11,998 nt of DNA from Candidatus Parabacteroides intestinavium (lineage in GTDB: Bacteria; Bacteroidota; Bacteroidia; Bacteroidales; Tannerellaceae). The DNA lies in the NCBI GenBank assembly GCA_019118725.1, contig DWYO01000267.1, forward strand, positions 1 to 11,998, written 5' to 3'. The translations under genes were made by a program, and so were the position numbers. Every line of letters starts with the position of its first letter. The first letter of the stretch is position 1. Below, one piece after another: positions 1 through 7,800 of this stretch. A model generated the notes under the pieces. That model was not told where the DNA came from, ran no database searches, and saw only the letters and a list, made by a program, of their open reading frames with translations.

Positions 1-20
1 AGGGGTGTACCCTTTGGGAG

Positions 21-38
21 AAAAGCATGCGTGCTTTT
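21..38. terminator. Possible bidirectional hairpin terminator downstream of the lipid kinase gene
   Basis: AAAAGCA (21-27) pairs with TGCTTTT (32-38) around a 4-base loop, and a T run follows on the plus strand. On the minus strand the stem is followed by TTTTCT. It lies about 40 bp beyond the stop codon of the minus-strand lipid kinase gene, where a terminator is expected. The stem is short and AT-rich, so the call is tentative. The gene to the left of the window is not visible, so whether it also serves a convergent gene cannot be judged. Confidence 0.4.
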
Positions 39-75
39 TGGCAAGTGTCTTTGAGTAAAAAAATATATGTCTTTT

Positions 76-1032
76 TTACCGGAATATATAAGGCAGTCGC
101 TTGTCGAAAAAGCGGGAAACCTCGCCAAAAAGGTTATGTACCTCTTTACGGAAAGAGATAACTTCGGGGGTAATGACCTTTAGGGAGTGGGGGATAACTG
201 ATATGTCAATGCGTTTATCTGCGATAATGGGTTCTCCATCTAAGTGCATTACTCCGGTTTTCTGGCGGATAATCGATAGCGTTTCTGCCTTCATGGTGTG
301 GATTTTGCTGTTTTTGTCGATTCTTTTCGTGAACAGCTGGATAGCCAGAGGTGGAATATCGATGGGCAGGAAAGGTGAGAGTATGGTAATATCCATGAGT
401 CCGTCCTGGATATTCGCATGTGGGGCAATATAGGCATTGTTGCCGTATTGTGACGCATTCCCACAAGCGACCAAGAAGGCTTTTTCCTGTATTTGTTTTC
501 CATCCACTACCAAGTCATAAATTTCCGGTTGGTAACTTAAATACTCTTCTATTGTATTTTTTATATAAGTCAGTGACCCCCTCCGTTTCTCTCCGGCAAA
601 TTTCTGACTGACCGTTGCATCGAATCCTACACCGCAGGTGCAAAAGAAAACGCGCCCGTTGGCCTGGCAGCAATCGATGACGGTCTGATGGCCTTTAGCT
701 ATGACTTCCAGGGCTTTCCGCGAATCCATCGGGATATGTAGCTCGCGTGCCAGTCCATTGCCTGAGCCTTTGGGGATAATGCCCAATACCGCATCGGTAT
801 GAAGCATGGCCCGTGCGATTTCGTTTACGGTGCCGTCTCCGCCTACCGCTATGATGCAACCGGCACCTTGGTCGATGGCCTTTCGGGTCACGATGCTGGC
901 ATGACCCGCGTATTCCGTGAATGTTATATGTAATTCAAACCCAGCTTCTCCGCACATTTGTTGGAGCATTTTAGGAATTTTCCGTTTAGAACCGACTCCG
1001 GCAATTGGGTTGATTATAGCCTGCACTTTCAT
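76..1032 (-). CDS. Diacylglycerol kinase-family (DAGK_cat, YegS/BmrU/DgkB-like) lipid kinase
   Basis: A 318-residue protein of the DAGK catalytic-domain family, whose members transfer phosphate from ATP (or another NTP) to a lipid hydroxyl such as that of diacylglycerol or a sphingoid base at the inner membrane face. The nucleotide-binding signature GGDGTVNE is at residues 64-71 and the second conserved block GSGNGLARE at about 89-97. A glycine-rich GVGFDA stretch follows at 134-139, DGLMDI at 210-215, and the DGEP motif at 265-268 carries the conserved acidic residue proposed as catalytic base in the family. Length is typical (about 290-320 residues). There is no signal peptide or membrane segment, as expected for a peripheral enzyme. 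The ATG at 1030-1032 gives an N-terminus starting directly at the first strand of the fold. The gene is divergent from the serine palmitoyltransferase gene, so a sphingoid base or ceramide-type substrate is plausible. The family alone does not fix the substrate. Confidence 0.9.
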   Translation of the reverse strand: MKVQAIINPIAGVGSKRKIPKMLQQMCGEAGFELHITFTEYAGHASIVTRKAIDQGAGCIIAVGGDGTVNEIARAMLHTDAVLGIIPKGSGNGLARELHIPMDSRKALEVIAKGHQTVIDCCQANGRVFFCTCGVGFDATVSQKFAGEKRRGSLTYIKNTIEEYLSYQPEIYDLVVDGKQIQEKAFLVACGNASQYGNNAYIAPHANIQDGLMDITILSPFLPIDIPPLAIQLFTKRIDKNSKIHTMKAETLSIIRQKTGVMHLDGEPIIADKRIDISVIPHSLKVITPEVISFRKEVHNLFGEVSRFFDKRLPYIFR

Positions 1033-1062
1033 GTGATAATCTTAATTTTATCTTAATAGTTA

Positions 1063-1154
1063 GCGGTTTGTAGTTGGAATATTAGAAGTTAGAAGTTGAG
1101 ATTTAGAAAAATCTATTTCTATCTACTGGCTGCTTAATACTAACTACAAACCGC
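1063..1154. repeat. 13-bp perfect inverted repeat in the lipid kinase leader region
   Basis: GCGGTTTGTAGTT (1063-1075) is repeated exactly inverted as AACTACAAACCGC (1142-1154), with 66 bp between the arms. Inside are a short direct repeat of AGAAGTT (1084-1090, 1091-1097 region) and a 6-bp hairpin (1099-1104 with 1109-1114). It lies between the 5' ends of two divergent genes, so it is not an ordinary terminator. If the minus-strand promoter at 1176-1183 is real, the repeat falls within the leader of the lipid kinase mRNA. It could be a regulatory stem or a small miniature repeat element. No flanking target duplication was identified. Confidence 0.65.
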
Positions 1155-1175
1155 CTGAATATGTATTTGAGGCAA

Positions 1176-1183
1176 CAAAAATA
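1176..1183 (-). promoter_or_regulatory. Possible -7 element for the lipid kinase gene
   Basis: CAAAAATA on the plus strand reads TATTTTTG on the minus strand and fits the Bacteroidetes -7 consensus TAnnTTTG. Transcription would begin near 1172 and give a leader of about 140 nt to the ATG at 1032. No convincing TTTG-type -33 partner is visible upstream, which lowers confidence. Confidence 0.4.
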
Positions 1184-1210
1184 ATACTTTTAGTAAAACT
1201 TTTAAGCTAA

Positions 1211-1244
1211 TTGAATCGAAGAAGTAAAAAAATTACTACTTTTG
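1211..1244 (+). promoter_or_regulatory. Promoter of spt
   Basis: TACTTTTG at 1237-1244 matches the Bacteroidetes -7 consensus TAnnTTTG exactly. A TTG at 1211-1213 may serve as the -33 element, although the 23-bp spacer is slightly longer than usual. The predicted transcription start is near 1248-1250, which leaves a leader of roughly 60 nt to the GTG at 1311 or 90 nt to the ATG at 1341. Confidence 0.6.
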
Positions 1245-1249
1245 CGGCG

Positions 1250-1289
1250 GATTATCCGATATGGGCATTTTGTGTAATCGGGAATAATC
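1250..1289 (+). promoter_or_regulatory. Stem-loop at the 5' end of the predicted spt mRNA leader
   Basis: GATTATCCGAT (1250-1260) pairs with ATCGG (1277-1281) and ATAATC (1284-1289), giving 11 base pairs with a 2-nt bulge (1282-1283) and a 16-nt loop. The stem starts almost exactly at the predicted transcription start, the place for a 5' stabilising hairpin or a leader control element. There is no T tract after it, so it is not an intrinsic terminator. The function is unknown. Confidence 0.5.
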
Positions 1290-1340
1290 TCTGTCTATAA
1301 AAGCAGTTATGTGGATAAATTAAATTCTCTTCATAATAAT

Positions 1341-2528
1341 ATGGGACTTTTACAAGAGAAATTAGCAAAGTATGACTTGCCGCAACAATATATGGCCGCA
1401 GGTATTTATCCGTATTTTCGTACGATAGAAAGCGACCAAGATACGGAAGTCATTATTAATGGTAGAAAAGTGTTGATGTTCGGTTCGAACGCCTATTTGG
1501 GGCTGACCAATCATCCAAAGGTGAAAGAAGCTGCTATCAACGCTATTAAGAAGTATGGAACGGGATGTGCCGGATCTCGCTTTTTGAATGGTACATTGGA
1601 TTTGCATATCCAATTGGAAAAGAAACTGGCCGATTTCGTTGGAAAGGAAGATGCAATAGTCTATTCAACGGGTTTTCAGGTAAATTTGGGGGTTGTTTCT
1701 TGTATTACCGGCCGTGAGGACTACATTTTATGGGATGAGCAAGACCATGCTTCTATCATCGAAGGGCATCGTCTTTCATTTTCTACCAAACTGAAGTACA
1801 AGCATAACGATATGGAGTCATTGGAAAAACAACTCCAAAAATGCGAGCCGGACAAAATCAAACTGATTGTCATGGACGGTGTGTTCAGTATGGAAGGTGA
1901 TATTGCCAAATTGCCCGAGATTGTAGCGCTTGCCAAGAAGTACAATGCTAGTATTATGGTAGATGAGGCTCACGGATTGGGTGTGTTGGGCGATCATGGA
2001 CGAGGTACTTGTAATCACTTCGGTGTAACCGATGATGTAGATCTTATCATGGGTACCTTCAGTAAGTCGTTGGCCTCTATCGGTGGTTTTATCGCTTCAG
2101 ATAAAGATACCATCAATTACCTGCGCCATAATTCACGTTCTTATATTTTCAGTGCAAGTAATACTCCTGCGGCTACGGCTGCAGCCGGTGCGGCTCTTGA
2201 CATTATGCTGAACGAGCCGGAGCGCATCGAACATCTATGGAAATTGACACATTACGCTTTGGACGGTTTCCGGAATATGGGATGTGAGATTGGTCATACC
2301 GAGACACCAATTATACCTTTGTTTATCAGAGATAATGATTTGACATTCCGAGTTGTCAAAGAATTGTTTGATGCAGGTATCTTCGTGAATCCGGTGGTGG
2401 CTCCTGCGGTTGCTCCTAACGATACGCTGATTCGCTTCTCGTTGATGGCTACGCATACGAAAGAACAATTGGATCGGGCTTTGGAGGCTATCCAGACTAT
2501 TTTCCGCAAGCATAATCTGATTCCGTAA
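1341..2528 (+). CDS. spt: Serine palmitoyltransferase (PLP-dependent alpha-oxoamine synthase family)
   Basis: This enzyme condenses L-serine with a long-chain acyl-CoA to give 3-ketosphinganine, the committed step of sphingolipid synthesis, and acts as a cytosolic PLP enzyme at the membrane face. Numbering from the ATG at 1341 (395 residues): substrate-loop block GTGCAGSRFLNGT at 73-85, the cofactor-stacking histidine H136 in DEQDHAS, the PLP-binding block DEAHGLG at 208-214, and the PLP Schiff-base lysine K242 in TFSKS. These fit the KBL/AONS/ALAS/SPT family. The overall sequence matches the Bacteroidales SPT type as I remember it, rather than 8-amino-7-oxononanoate synthase. An in-frame GTG at 1311 would add 10 residues. 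I prefer 1341 because MGLLQEKLAKYD is the usual N-terminus in Bacteroidales homologues as I recall them. spt is monocistronic, with a terminator right after it. It is divergent from a lipid kinase gene that could act on its downstream products. Confidence 0.92.
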   Translation: MGLLQEKLAKYDLPQQYMAAGIYPYFRTIESDQDTEVIINGRKVLMFGSNAYLGLTNHPKVKEAAINAIKKYGTGCAGSRFLNGTLDLHIQLEKKLADFVGKEDAIVYSTGFQVNLGVVSCITGREDYILWDEQDHASIIEGHRLSFSTKLKYKHNDMESLEKQLQKCEPDKIKLIVMDGVFSMEGDIAKLPEIVALAKKYNASIMVDEAHGLGVLGDHGRGTCNHFGVTDDVDLIMGTFSKSLASIGGFIASDKDTINYLRHNSRSYIFSASNTPAATAAAGAALDIMLNEPERIEHLWKLTHYALDGFRNMGCEIGHTETPIIPLFIRDNDLTFRVVKELFDAGIFVNPVVAPAVAPNDTLIRFSLMATHTKEQLDRALEAIQTIFRKHNLIP

Positions 2529-2552
2529 GCATAATTGAAAATAGAATAAGGG

Positions 2553-2585
2553 AAAGGGAGAATTATTTATTAGTTCTCCCTTTTT
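2553..2585. terminator. Rho-independent terminator between convergent spt and topB
   Basis: AAAGGGAGAA (2553-2562) pairs perfectly with TTCTCCCTTT (2574-2583) around an 11-nt loop. On the plus strand the 3' arm runs into a T run to 2585. On the minus strand the stem lies immediately after the topB stop codon and is followed by TTTCCCTT. It therefore probably ends both transcripts, more clearly spt. Confidence 0.85.
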
Positions 2586-4639
2586 CAATTTTTTATTTCC
2601 AGTTTTTTTATGATTTCATCCAGCTGATCATCCGTCAGGTCGGCACCGTAAGTGGCATAGTCCAGCCGGAAAGAGCAACCGTTTTTATATTCCGAGCATC
2701 CGTAAGCCGTTTTTCCTCTTAAAATCGATCCTTTCTTGCACAGAGGACATACCGGACGAACTGCTTTTTTCCGTGGTTTTGATTCCCGCTTCTTTTTAGT
2801 CGTTTTAGGGGAGGTCTCTTTTTTCCCGGGTTCTGTTTTTTTCTCCTCAATGGTAATGCTATGTGTGGTTTGGTCGGAGAGCACATTGATGACAATCTGG
2901 TTGACCATTTGCTTCAATTCGTCCAGGAACGTGCGTGCTTCGTAGGTGCCTTTTTCTATCTGACGCAATTTCTTTTCCCAAAGTCCGGTCAGTTCCGCGC
3001 TCTTGAGCAACTCTTCATGAATCGTACCGATCAGTTCTTTCCCGGTAGCGGTAGGGTATAGATTTTTCCGTTCTTTGCGGATATAGTTTCGTTTGAACAG
3101 AGTCTCGATGATAGCGGCACGGGTCGAAGGGCGTCCTATGCCATTTTCTTTCAATGCATCGCGCAACTCATCATTATCAACTAATTTCCCGGCTGTTTCC
3201 ATTGCACGTAGGAGTGTCGCTTCGGTATAAGGTTTGGGCGGATTGGTCCACGATTCTTTCAGAATAGGTTGATGAGGGCCATTTTCTCCTTTGATGAATT
3301 CCGGCAAAACTCCGCCCTCTTCTTCCGGTTGGGAGTCATCGGTATCTTTGGGTTCGGCACCGAATACGACCCGCCATCCGGGTTTCAGGATTTGCTTGCC
3401 GGTAACCTTAAATTCCACTTTATCGACTTTCCCCAATACCGTTGTTGTTGAAATTTCGCAATCCGGATAGAATGCCGCTATGAAACGACGTGCCACGAGG
3501 TCATATACCTTACGCTCGTTTTCCGTTAGGTTACGTGCGACAACTCCTGTCGGGATAATAGCATGATGGTCTGTAACTTTCGAATTGTCGAATACCCGTT
3601 TCGTTTTAGGTAGTTTTATTCCTTTTAAGGGAGCGGTCAGGTCGGTGTAATCGACTAATCCATTCAGCGTAGCCGGTACTTTCGGGTAAATATCGTCACT
3701 TAGAAAAGTCGTGTCGACACGGGGGTAGGTCGTAACCTTTTTCTCGTATAAAGACTGAATCAATTTAAGGGTTTCATCCGCCGTAAAAGCGAATTTTTTA
3801 TTGCATTCCACTTGCAAGGAGGTCAGGTCGAATAGGCGGGGTGCATATTCCTTTCCTTTCTTTTCGGATACATCCGTAACTACAAAATCCGCATGGCGTA
3901 CGGTATCCAAGAAGGCTTCACCCTCTTCTTTTTTAGTGAACTTTCCTTTGGTGGCCGAGAAGGTCACATTCCGGTAGATTGTTTTCAATTCCCAATAGGG
4001 CTCCGGTTTGAAGTTGTCTATTTCCGCCTGGCGGTTTACAATTAGTGCTAAGGTCGGAGTCTGTACACGTCCGATGGAAAGCACCTGGCGGTTCTGCCCG
4101 TAACGCAAAGTGTAAAGGCGTGTCGCGTTCATGCCCAATAACCAGTCGCCGATAGCCCGTGAGAGTCCGGCCTCATAAAGCCGGTTGAACTCCGACTGTT
4201 CTTTCAGTTGGTTGAATCCCTCCCGGATAGCTTCTTCCGTCAGAGACGATATCCATAACCTATACACAGGACATTTCGCCCCGGCCTTCTGCATCACCCA
4301 GCGTTGGATAAGTTCACCCTCTTGCCCCGCATCTCCGCAATTGATAATAGCTTCGGCGTGTTGCATCAATTCCTCAATCACTTTGAATTGTTGTTCGTAA
4401 GTTGGATTCGAGATCAGTTTGATGCCAAATCGGGGAGGAATCATTGGAAGAGAAGAGAGTGCCCATCTTTTCCATTCCGGCGCATAATCATGCGGCTCCT
4501 TCAAGGTACATAGATGCCCGAAGGTCCATGTCACTTGATAACCGTTTCCTTCGATATACCCGTTCATCTTATGAGTAGCTCCTAATACTTCTGCTATTTC
4601 ACGCGCCACACTTGGCTTTTCGGCGATACATACTTTCAT
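2585..4639 (-). CDS. topB: DNA topoisomerase III (type IA)
   Basis: A 684-residue type IA topoisomerase that cuts one DNA strand through a 5'-phosphotyrosine link and passes another strand through. Topoisomerase III enzymes decatenate and resolve recombination intermediates, often with RecQ-type helicases. The TOPRIM domain is at the N-terminus (AEKPSVAREIA at 6-16; acidic metal-binding block GDAGQEGEL at 102-110). A conserved SIGRVQTPTLALIV block lies at 188-201. The catalytic tyrosine is Y305 in TTYPRVDT, and GIGRPST follows in the second half of the core. After a lysine/arginine-rich linker, a C-terminal zinc ribbon has C631, C634, C648 and C655 (C-x2-C-x13-C-x6-C). It is slightly longer than the E. 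coli enzyme because of this tail. The start at 4637-4639 leaves only about 13 nt of leader after its predicted promoter. Composition matches the neighbours and no transfer genes are visible, so this is probably the chromosomal copy and not one from an integrative element. Confidence 0.95.
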   Translation of the reverse strand: MKVCIAEKPSVAREIAEVLGATHKMNGYIEGNGYQVTWTFGHLCTLKEPHDYAPEWKRWALSSLPMIPPRFGIKLISNPTYEQQFKVIEELMQHAEAIINCGDAGQEGELIQRWVMQKAGAKCPVYRLWISSLTEEAIREGFNQLKEQSEFNRLYEAGLSRAIGDWLLGMNATRLYTLRYGQNRQVLSIGRVQTPTLALIVNRQAEIDNFKPEPYWELKTIYRNVTFSATKGKFTKKEEGEAFLDTVRHADFVVTDVSEKKGKEYAPRLFDLTSLQVECNKKFAFTADETLKLIQSLYEKKVTTYPRVDTTFLSDDIYPKVPATLNGLVDYTDLTAPLKGIKLPKTKRVFDNSKVTDHHAIIPTGVVARNLTENERKVYDLVARRFIAAFYPDCEISTTTVLGKVDKVEFKVTGKQILKPGWRVVFGAEPKDTDDSQPEEEGGVLPEFIKGENGPHQPILKESWTNPPKPYTEATLLRAMETAGKLVDNDELRDALKENGIGRPSTRAAIIETLFKRNYIRKERKNLYPTATGKELIGTIHEELLKSAELTGLWEKKLRQIEKGTYEARTFLDELKQMVNQIVINVLSDQTTHSITIEEKKTEPGKKETSPKTTKKKRESKPRKKAVRPVCPLCKKGSILRGKTAYGCSEYKNGCSFRLDYATYGADLTDDQLDEIIKKLEIKN

Positions 4640-4656
4640 TCCCTAAATAATTTCTG

Positions 4657-4686
4657 CAAAGGTACGTCTTTTGCCGGAATAAGCAA
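4657..4686 (-). promoter_or_regulatory. Promoter of topB
   Basis: On the minus strand, TTG (complement of 4684-4686) is followed after 19 bp by TACCTTTG (complement of 4657-4664). This is an exact Bacteroidetes -33/-7 arrangement. The predicted transcription start near 4652 gives a very short leader before the ATG at 4639. Confidence 0.7.
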
Positions 4687-4712
4687 GATTATAGGGAGAG
4701 AGGATTGTGAAA

Positions 4713-4794
4713 ATTCATGCCTGAGTCCGTTTTGATTTATGCCTGACTTCTCTTGGGAATATAGGCATGAATGAAAGCGATTATAGGCATGAAT
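4713..4794. repeat. Four-arm mirror-symmetric repeat between topB and the nuclease-helicase gene
   Basis: Two forward copies, ATTCATGCCTGA (4713-4724) and ATTTATGCCTGA (4735-4746), face two inverted copies of TAGGCATGAAT (4762-4772 and 4784-4794). Both pairs have a 22-bp offset and share one axis at 4753.5. The outermost arms form a 12-bp perfect inverted repeat (4711-4722 with 4785-4796). The array lies between the two divergent promoters, and its right end reaches the -33 region of the helicase promoter. That position suits a shared operator, but a transcribed hairpin or an extragenic repeat element is also possible. No binding protein can be named from the sequence. Confidence 0.7.
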
Positions 4795-4811
4795 TTTTGG
4801 CGAGGAATTTG

Positions 4812-4819
4812 TATTTTTG
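4812..4819 (+). promoter_or_regulatory. -7 element for the nuclease-helicase gene
   Basis: TATTTTTG matches TAnnTTTG exactly. The expected transcription start, 4-5 nt downstream, coincides with the ATG at 4824, so the mRNA may be leaderless or nearly so. A good -33 element is not obvious; the nearest TTG (4797-4799) is too close. Confidence 0.5.
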
Positions 4820-4823
4820 CATT

Positions 4824-7800
4824 ATGGAAATAGGTGAGGTATATTGGAAAGATATTTTGGAGGTAAGTTCCCGGGAGGAAAATCTTGCGGAAAATTATAT
4901 CGGGTTGTATCGTGTCTTTCAGGAGGTATTGAAAGAGCGTACCCGGGATAGCCGGTTGGATTTTTCGGGGGCTTTTGCCCGGATGGATTATCTTTGTAAG
5001 CAATTGAATTATACGGAAGAGGAATATCGCCGGATCAATGCATTCCGGGCGCGTGCCAAAGAGGTGCAGAATGGACGTTTGGATAAGCTGAAGGGGGTAT
5101 GGCCGGACGATTTAAAGGCGTTGGCCGAGTTTGTAAGCCGGGTTTATCAGATTAAAATTCCGGACGAACTGGCACGCCGATTGCCGCAGACATATATCAA
5201 TCAGCAATCTGTCCGCCCTTTGACCGATAGTTATATTCGTCTGATTGTGGATAGCTGGGATGAGCATTATATTTATGGTAAGACATCGGATGAATCGACC
5301 GAGTTTATCCGGGTGGATTATGCTACTCCGAATTTCTTTGGAGACTGGAGCTATTTGAAGGAGTTTCTGACTCCGCATACCCAATTGAATCTGATTCATC
5401 CCCGTAAGCAAGAGAATACCTACTTTCCGGAGCTGATCATCTTTGAGCCGGACTTTCTCTTGGATATCTCTGCAATTGCGTCTTGTTTCGAGCCGTATGG
5501 ATGTACACCGCTCACCTATCTGGTGAACAAGATAAAGCCGGCGGCCAATACTCGGGCTATCTTGCTTGGAAATTTCGCCAGCCAATTGCTTGACGAGGCC
5601 ATATACAATCATAAAGGAGGGGCTCCGACCTATAAAGAGAGTGCCCAGCGTTTTTTCCGGAAGAATGCCCTTCATTTGATTACCTGTAAGGATATGGATG
5701 CTACGTTCCATACCGATGCTATGAACCAGCAAAAGATTTTGCAGGAGATGATACGTGAGCAATTCCCGGAGGTAAGCGGTATTGATATGGAGAAAATCGT
5801 GCTGGAGCCTTCATTCTATTGTGAGATGCTGGGTATTCAGGGGCGTATGGACCTGCTTCAGGAAGATATGCGGGTGCTGATGGAACAGAAGTCGGGCAAA
5901 CGGGCTTTTCAGACGGGCAAGCATGTGGAAAAGCATTATGTCCAGATGTTGCTGTACCTGGCATTGTTGCATTATAACTATCGGTTGAGGAATGATGAGA
6001 TATCCTGTTTTCTGCTTTATTCGAAATATAGAGATGGATTGTTGAAGGAAACTACCGCACCGGAGTTGCTTGCTGAAGCTATCCGCTTGCGGAATAGCAT
6101 CGTCCGGCAAGAGTTTCTCTATGGTGAAGGAATGGCGGAGGAGATTTTTGAACGTCTTTCGCCGGATGATTTGAATGTGAATCGGATAGGGGGGACATTG
6201 TGGGAACGTTATACCGAACCGCAATTGCGGGTTTTGCTTAACCCGATTCATACCGCCAGCCGGTTGGCCCGAAGCTATTTTTATCGTTTTTTTACCTTTG
6301 TCGAGAAAGAGCATATCTTGGCTAAATTGGGGAATGCGCGAAAGGAGGGGAGTGGTTTTGCTTCGACTTGGAACGATACGTTGGACGAGAAGCAACAAAG
6401 CGGGAATATCTACGACCGACTTCGGATTGTCTCTAAGGAGTATGGCGATGCGGAGAATGGAGGTATCGATTTGGTGACCTTAGAGATTCCCGCGCAGGAG
6501 GAGGATTGCTTTTTACCCAATTTCCGTATCGGAGATATAGCCATCCTTTATGCTTATCCGATGGAAGAGGTGCCTGATGCCCGGAAAAGCGCGGTACTGC
6601 GGTGTAGCGTGAAAGCGCTTACTCCACAACGTATTACCGTGAAGTTGCGCGCTCCGCAAAAGAACGAACATCTGTTTGTCCGGCCGGAAAATTATCGTTG
6701 GGCGATAGAGCATGACTTTGTGGAATCCTCTTTTTCTACCCTTTATCGGGGCTTGTATGCCTTTTTATCAGCTACCCAGGAGAGACGTGCCCTTTTGTTG
6801 AACCAGCGTATGCCGCAAATCGACCCCTCTTTATGTTTGAAAGGGGATTATAGTTGCGGAGGGGCCTCTCCGGAATTCAATCATTTGGTGTTGATGGCCA
6901 AGCAAGCGCAAGATTATTTCATATTGATCGGACCTCCCGGGACCGGGAAAACGTCGTTTGGATTGGTGAATATCTTGAAAGAGACCTTGATGGAGGCCGA
7001 TCAGTCCGTTCTTTTGGTTTCTTATACGAATCGTGCGGTTGATGAGATCTGTAGCAAACTGGTGAAGCATCATATCGATTTTATCCGTATAGGCTCGGGC
7101 GTATCTTGCGATGAAGCTTACCAGCCTTATCTTTTGGAGAATAAGGTGAATGTCTGTAGTAATGCTTCCGCTATCCGGGAATTGATAGCCCGTACACGGG
7201 TCTTTGTCGGGACTACTACGGCACTGAGTGGGAATATTCATCTGTTTGGTATCAAGCATTTTGATTTGGCAATAGTCGATGAGGCTTCTCAGATATTGGA
7301 ACCCCATTTGCTCCCGTTGTTATCCGCACGGATGGATGATGGGCGCGATGCCATCCGCAAGTTTATTCTTATTGGAGACCAGAAGCAGCTTCCGGCCGTG
7401 GTGATGCAATCGGAGGCAGAAGCCGAGGTGAGCGATCCGCTTTTACGTGAGCAGGCAGGGGTAACCAATTGTCGGATTTCATTATTCGAACGTTTGCTAA
7501 AGCTCCGGAAAGGAGATGACCGGTTGGTCTATTGTATGGAAAAGCAGGGGCGTATGCATCCGGATGTTTCCCGGTTCCCGAATATGGCCTTTTATCAGAC
7601 CCGATTGAAGCCTGTCCCGTTAACCCATCAATGTCATGAACTGCATTTCCCGGTACATGCCGGTGAGGGATTGGAATTTCTGCTTGCCACGCGGCGTATT
7701 CTTTTCTTCCCGTCTGATTATCCACCTCCCTCACATTCCATCAAAGTGAATCTTCCGGAAGCCCGGTTGATAGCGGAGATAGTTCATACCTGTTGGGAAC

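Larger units (their letters stand above)
1033..1340. other. Divergent intergenic region between the lipid kinase gene and spt
   Basis: This 308-bp AT-rich gap separates two divergent genes. It contains a 13-bp inverted repeat (1063-1154), a possible minus-strand -7 element (1176-1183), a clear plus-strand -7 element (1237-1244), a hairpin at the start of the spt leader (1250-1289), and an alternative GTG start for spt at 1311. I see no additional gene in it. Confidence 0.7.

Noticed and set aside
1311..1340. GTG at 1311 as the start of spt
   Set aside because: It adds only 10 residues before the usual family N-terminus; the ATG at 1341 fits better. It cannot be fully excluded.
2585..4639. 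topB as cargo of an integrative or conjugative element
   Set aside because: Mobile elements of this phylum can carry topB, but no tra, mob, integrase or attachment sites are visible and the neighbours are core genes.
4767..4823. Upstream ATG at 4767 as the start of the nuclease-helicase gene
   Set aside because: It lies inside the four-arm repeat and ahead of the only good -7 element, and the added 19 residues look like translated intergenic sequence.
5112..5762. Long minus-strand open frames inside the helicase gene (also 5811-6398 and 6831-7307)
   Set aside because: They lie opposite a gene with intact motifs along its length and encode no recognisable domain; they are shadows.
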